Assembly (NCBI GenBank): GCA_020852035.1
Contig: JADZBR010000329.1
Location: 1-12,820 of the forward strand
Length of the DNA stretch: 12,820 nucleotides
Direction of reading: 5' to 3'
Source: Caulobacteraceae bacterium
Lineage (GTDB): Bacteria; Pseudomonadota; Alphaproteobacteria; Caulobacterales; Caulobacteraceae
The translations under genes were made by a program, and so were the position numbers. The notes under the pieces were generated by a model that searched no databases, was not told the DNA's origin, and saw only the letters and a list, made by a program, of their open reading frames with translations. Of the stretch, positions 11,572 through 12,820 are shown one piece after another. Each line of letters starts with the position of its first letter. Position 1 is the first letter of the stretch.

Positions 11572-12216
11572 CTACCCCGCGTACTTGACGTTGCAGCCGT
11601 AGGGCCGGGTCACCGCCTCGGCCACCGGCCGGCCGGCCTTCACGTCGCCGAGGGCGGCGACGACATAGTTCCTGGCGGCCTTGATGTCGGCGAGGTCGGA
11701 AGTGGGTTTGTCGTCGATGCCGCCCATGTAGACCAGGGTCCCGACCTTATCGATGACGTACATGTGCGGAGTGGTCCTGGCGTCGTAGGCGCGGCCGACT
11801 CGGCCCTGCGGATCGAGCAGCACGGCGCTGGAGCCGGCGCTTGCCCGCGCCTTCCAGGCCCTGGCGCCGGCGGCGTCGAGATGACCCTGCTCGCCGGGCG
11901 CCGAGGAGATCAGGGTAAGCCAGACCACGCCGTCATCGGTCGCCGATTTCTGCAGGGCCTGCATGTTCCCGGAATTGTAGTGCTTCTTCACATAGGGGCA
12001 GCCCTGGTTGGTCCATTCCAGGACCACGGTCCTGCCCTTGAACTCGTCCAGGGTGCGGACCTTGCCGTCAGCGTCGGCGGCGGCGAAGGCCGGGGCGGGC
12101 TGGCCGATCGCCGGAGCGGCCCTGGCTTGACCGGCGAAAAGCACGACGGCGCCGCCGGCGAGCGCCAGGGCCGAACCGAGCGCGAGGGCTTTACGACGGG
12201 AGCTTTGGAACATCAT
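11572..12216 (-). CDS. Exported thioredoxin-fold redoxin with single N-terminal cysteine (AhpC/TSA-like)
   Basis: The 214-residue protein starts MMFQSSRRKALALGSALALA, with a twin-arginine/Sec-type signal ending near QARA (about residue 33). The redoxin domain follows: IGQPAPAFAAADADGKVRTL (37-56), VVLEWTNQGCPYVKKHYNSG (64-83), SSAVLLDPQGRVGRAYDA, and TTPHMYVID with the cis-proline. The only two Cys are Cys73 in NQGCPYVKK and Cys208 in RPYGCNVKY near the C-terminus. It therefore lacks a CXXC and resembles a peroxiredoxin or a resolving-Cys redoxin more than a disulfide reductase. AAGGAG lies nine bases before the ATG at 12216, fixing the start; a longer frame continues upstream into the dsbD-like gene. 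It lies 28 bases downstream of that gene, so the two are probably co-transcribed and the DsbD-like protein may reduce it. Confidence 0.87.
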   Translation of the reverse strand: MMFQSSRRKALALGSALALAGGAVVLFAGQARAAPAIGQPAPAFAAADADGKVRTLDEFKGRTVVLEWTNQGCPYVKKHYNSGNMQALQKSATDDGVVWLTLISSAPGEQGHLDAAGARAWKARASAGSSAVLLDPQGRVGRAYDARTTPHMYVIDKVGTLVYMGGIDDKPTSDLADIKAARNYVVAALGDVKAGRPVAEAVTRPYGCNVKYAG

Positions 12217-12244
12217 GGCGTACGTCTCCTTGGCGTGACGGGCG

Positions 12245-12820
12245 TCAGGACTTGGCGGCCGCCTCCAGAGCGCGGACGACGGCGCCTTCGGTGAGGATCT
12301 GCGGCAGGATAACCCCGTCGCCCCCCTTCGCGCCATAGACCACGTAGAGCGGCACCCCGGCGCGGCCGTAGCTCTCCAGCGCGGCGGCGATCTCGGCGTC
12401 CTTGCGGGTCCAGTCGGCCTTCAGATAGGCCGTGCCGGTCCGCGCGAAGGCGTCGGCGACGCCGCCGGTGGAAAGGGCGACCTTCTCGTTCACCTGGCAG
12501 CTGACGCACCAGGCTGCGGTGAAGTTGACGAACACCGGCTTGCCCTCGGCGCGCAGGGCGGCCAGCCGCTCGGGGCTGTAGGCCTCGTAGGCGAGGGCGG
12601 CGCCTTGCGGCGAGGCGCCGTCGGCCGGTGGAGCGATGTCATAGGCCGGCCAGACCGAAGCGACGAGGGCGGCCAGCGCCAGGGCGGCGGCGGGCGCCTG
12701 CAGCTTCCAGCCGCCGCGGGCCTGGGCGCGGCCGAACAGCCAGGCGGCGAGCGCCAGCACGAGGGCGGCCGCCAGCAGCCGGGCCAGCGCCATTGGCCCG
12801 GCCTGCAGGGTCAGCACCCA
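12245..12820 (-). CDS. DsbD/ScsB-like thiol:disulfide interchange protein, C-terminal part (cut by right edge)
   Basis: The reading frame enters from the right edge and ends at TGA 12247-12245. The visible part, about 190 residues, has two or three hydrophobic helices (MALARLLAAALVLALAAWLF, then APAAALALAALVASVW), the tail of the membrane domain. A periplasmic thioredoxin-like domain follows, with PVFVNFTAAWCVSCQVNEKV carrying the WCVSC redox motif, ending in RAGVPLYVVYGAKGGDG with the cis-proline and a final short helix. DsbD-family proteins carry electrons from cytoplasmic thioredoxin across the inner membrane to periplasmic acceptors. The C-terminal domain hands electrons out; the adjacent redoxin is a natural acceptor. 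The N-terminal domain and most membrane segments are outside the window, so DsbD versus ScsB cannot be settled. Confidence 0.88.
   Translation of the reverse strand, partial: WVLTLQAGPMALARLLAAALVLALAAWLFGRAQARGGWKLQAPAAALALAALVASVWPAYDIAPPADGASPQGAALAYEAYSPERLAALRAEGKPVFVNFTAAWCVSCQVNEKVALSTGGVADAFARTGTAYLKADWTRKDAEIAAALESYGRAGVPLYVVYGAKGGDGVILPQILTEGAVVRALEAAAKS

Overview
The window is GC-rich (third codon positions almost all G or C) and looks like chromosomal DNA of an alphaproteobacterium, most likely Caulobacteraceae (Caulobacter, Phenylobacterium or Brevundimonas-like). This is an inference from gene content: a HisS-HisZ-HisG cluster with the alphaproteobacterial form of HisRS, a PutA without an N-terminal DNA-binding domain next to an Lrp-type PutR, an OmpA protein with a long polyproline linker, and interspersed REP-like repeats of a kind I associate with this group. 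No tRNA, rRNA, CRISPR array or intact mobile element is visible.

Layout, left to right. (1) 1-1321: the 5' part of putA (minus strand, cut by the left edge) is divergent from its likely regulator putR; a 7-bp-arm inverted repeat between them is the candidate PutR site. (2) 1322-2715: a REP-like element, a strong terminator, and an OmpA-family outer-membrane protein (minus). (3) 2716-4877: a structured ompA upstream region, then a Kef-type K+/H+ antiporter (minus). (4) 4878-5419: a 540-bp gap holding a second strong minus-strand terminator and several hairpins, possibly a small RNA or a kefB leader. (5) 5420-9165: the hisS-hisZ-hisG operon (minus), translationally coupled by GTGA and ATGA overlaps. 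(6) 9228-9364: an inverted pair of REP-like elements around a tandem 14-mer. (7) 9364-10998: pgi (minus), divergent from a small secreted hypothetical protein at 11125-11550. (8) 11572-12820: a periplasmic redoxin and the C-terminal part of a DsbD-like reductant carrier (minus, cut by the right edge).

The most interesting signal is not an annotated gene. About 100 bp upstream of hisS is a 25-codon ORF (9131-9054, minus) with seven His codons in an eleven-codon stretch. It is followed by three overlapping, mutually exclusive hairpins: pause, antiterminator, and a terminator with a U-rich tail. This is the full layout of a ribosome-mediated histidine attenuator. It would put histidyl-tRNA synthetase, its paralogue HisZ and the first enzyme of histidine synthesis under one charged-tRNA-His sensor. 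The leader ORF has no Shine-Dalgarno sequence and begins only a few bases after the likely transcription start, so it may be translated as a near-leaderless mRNA.

Functional themes: proline catabolism and its control, histidine synthesis and charging, envelope structure and ion homeostasis, upper glycolysis, and periplasmic thiol redox. All readings are by eye; no similarity search or folding program was run.
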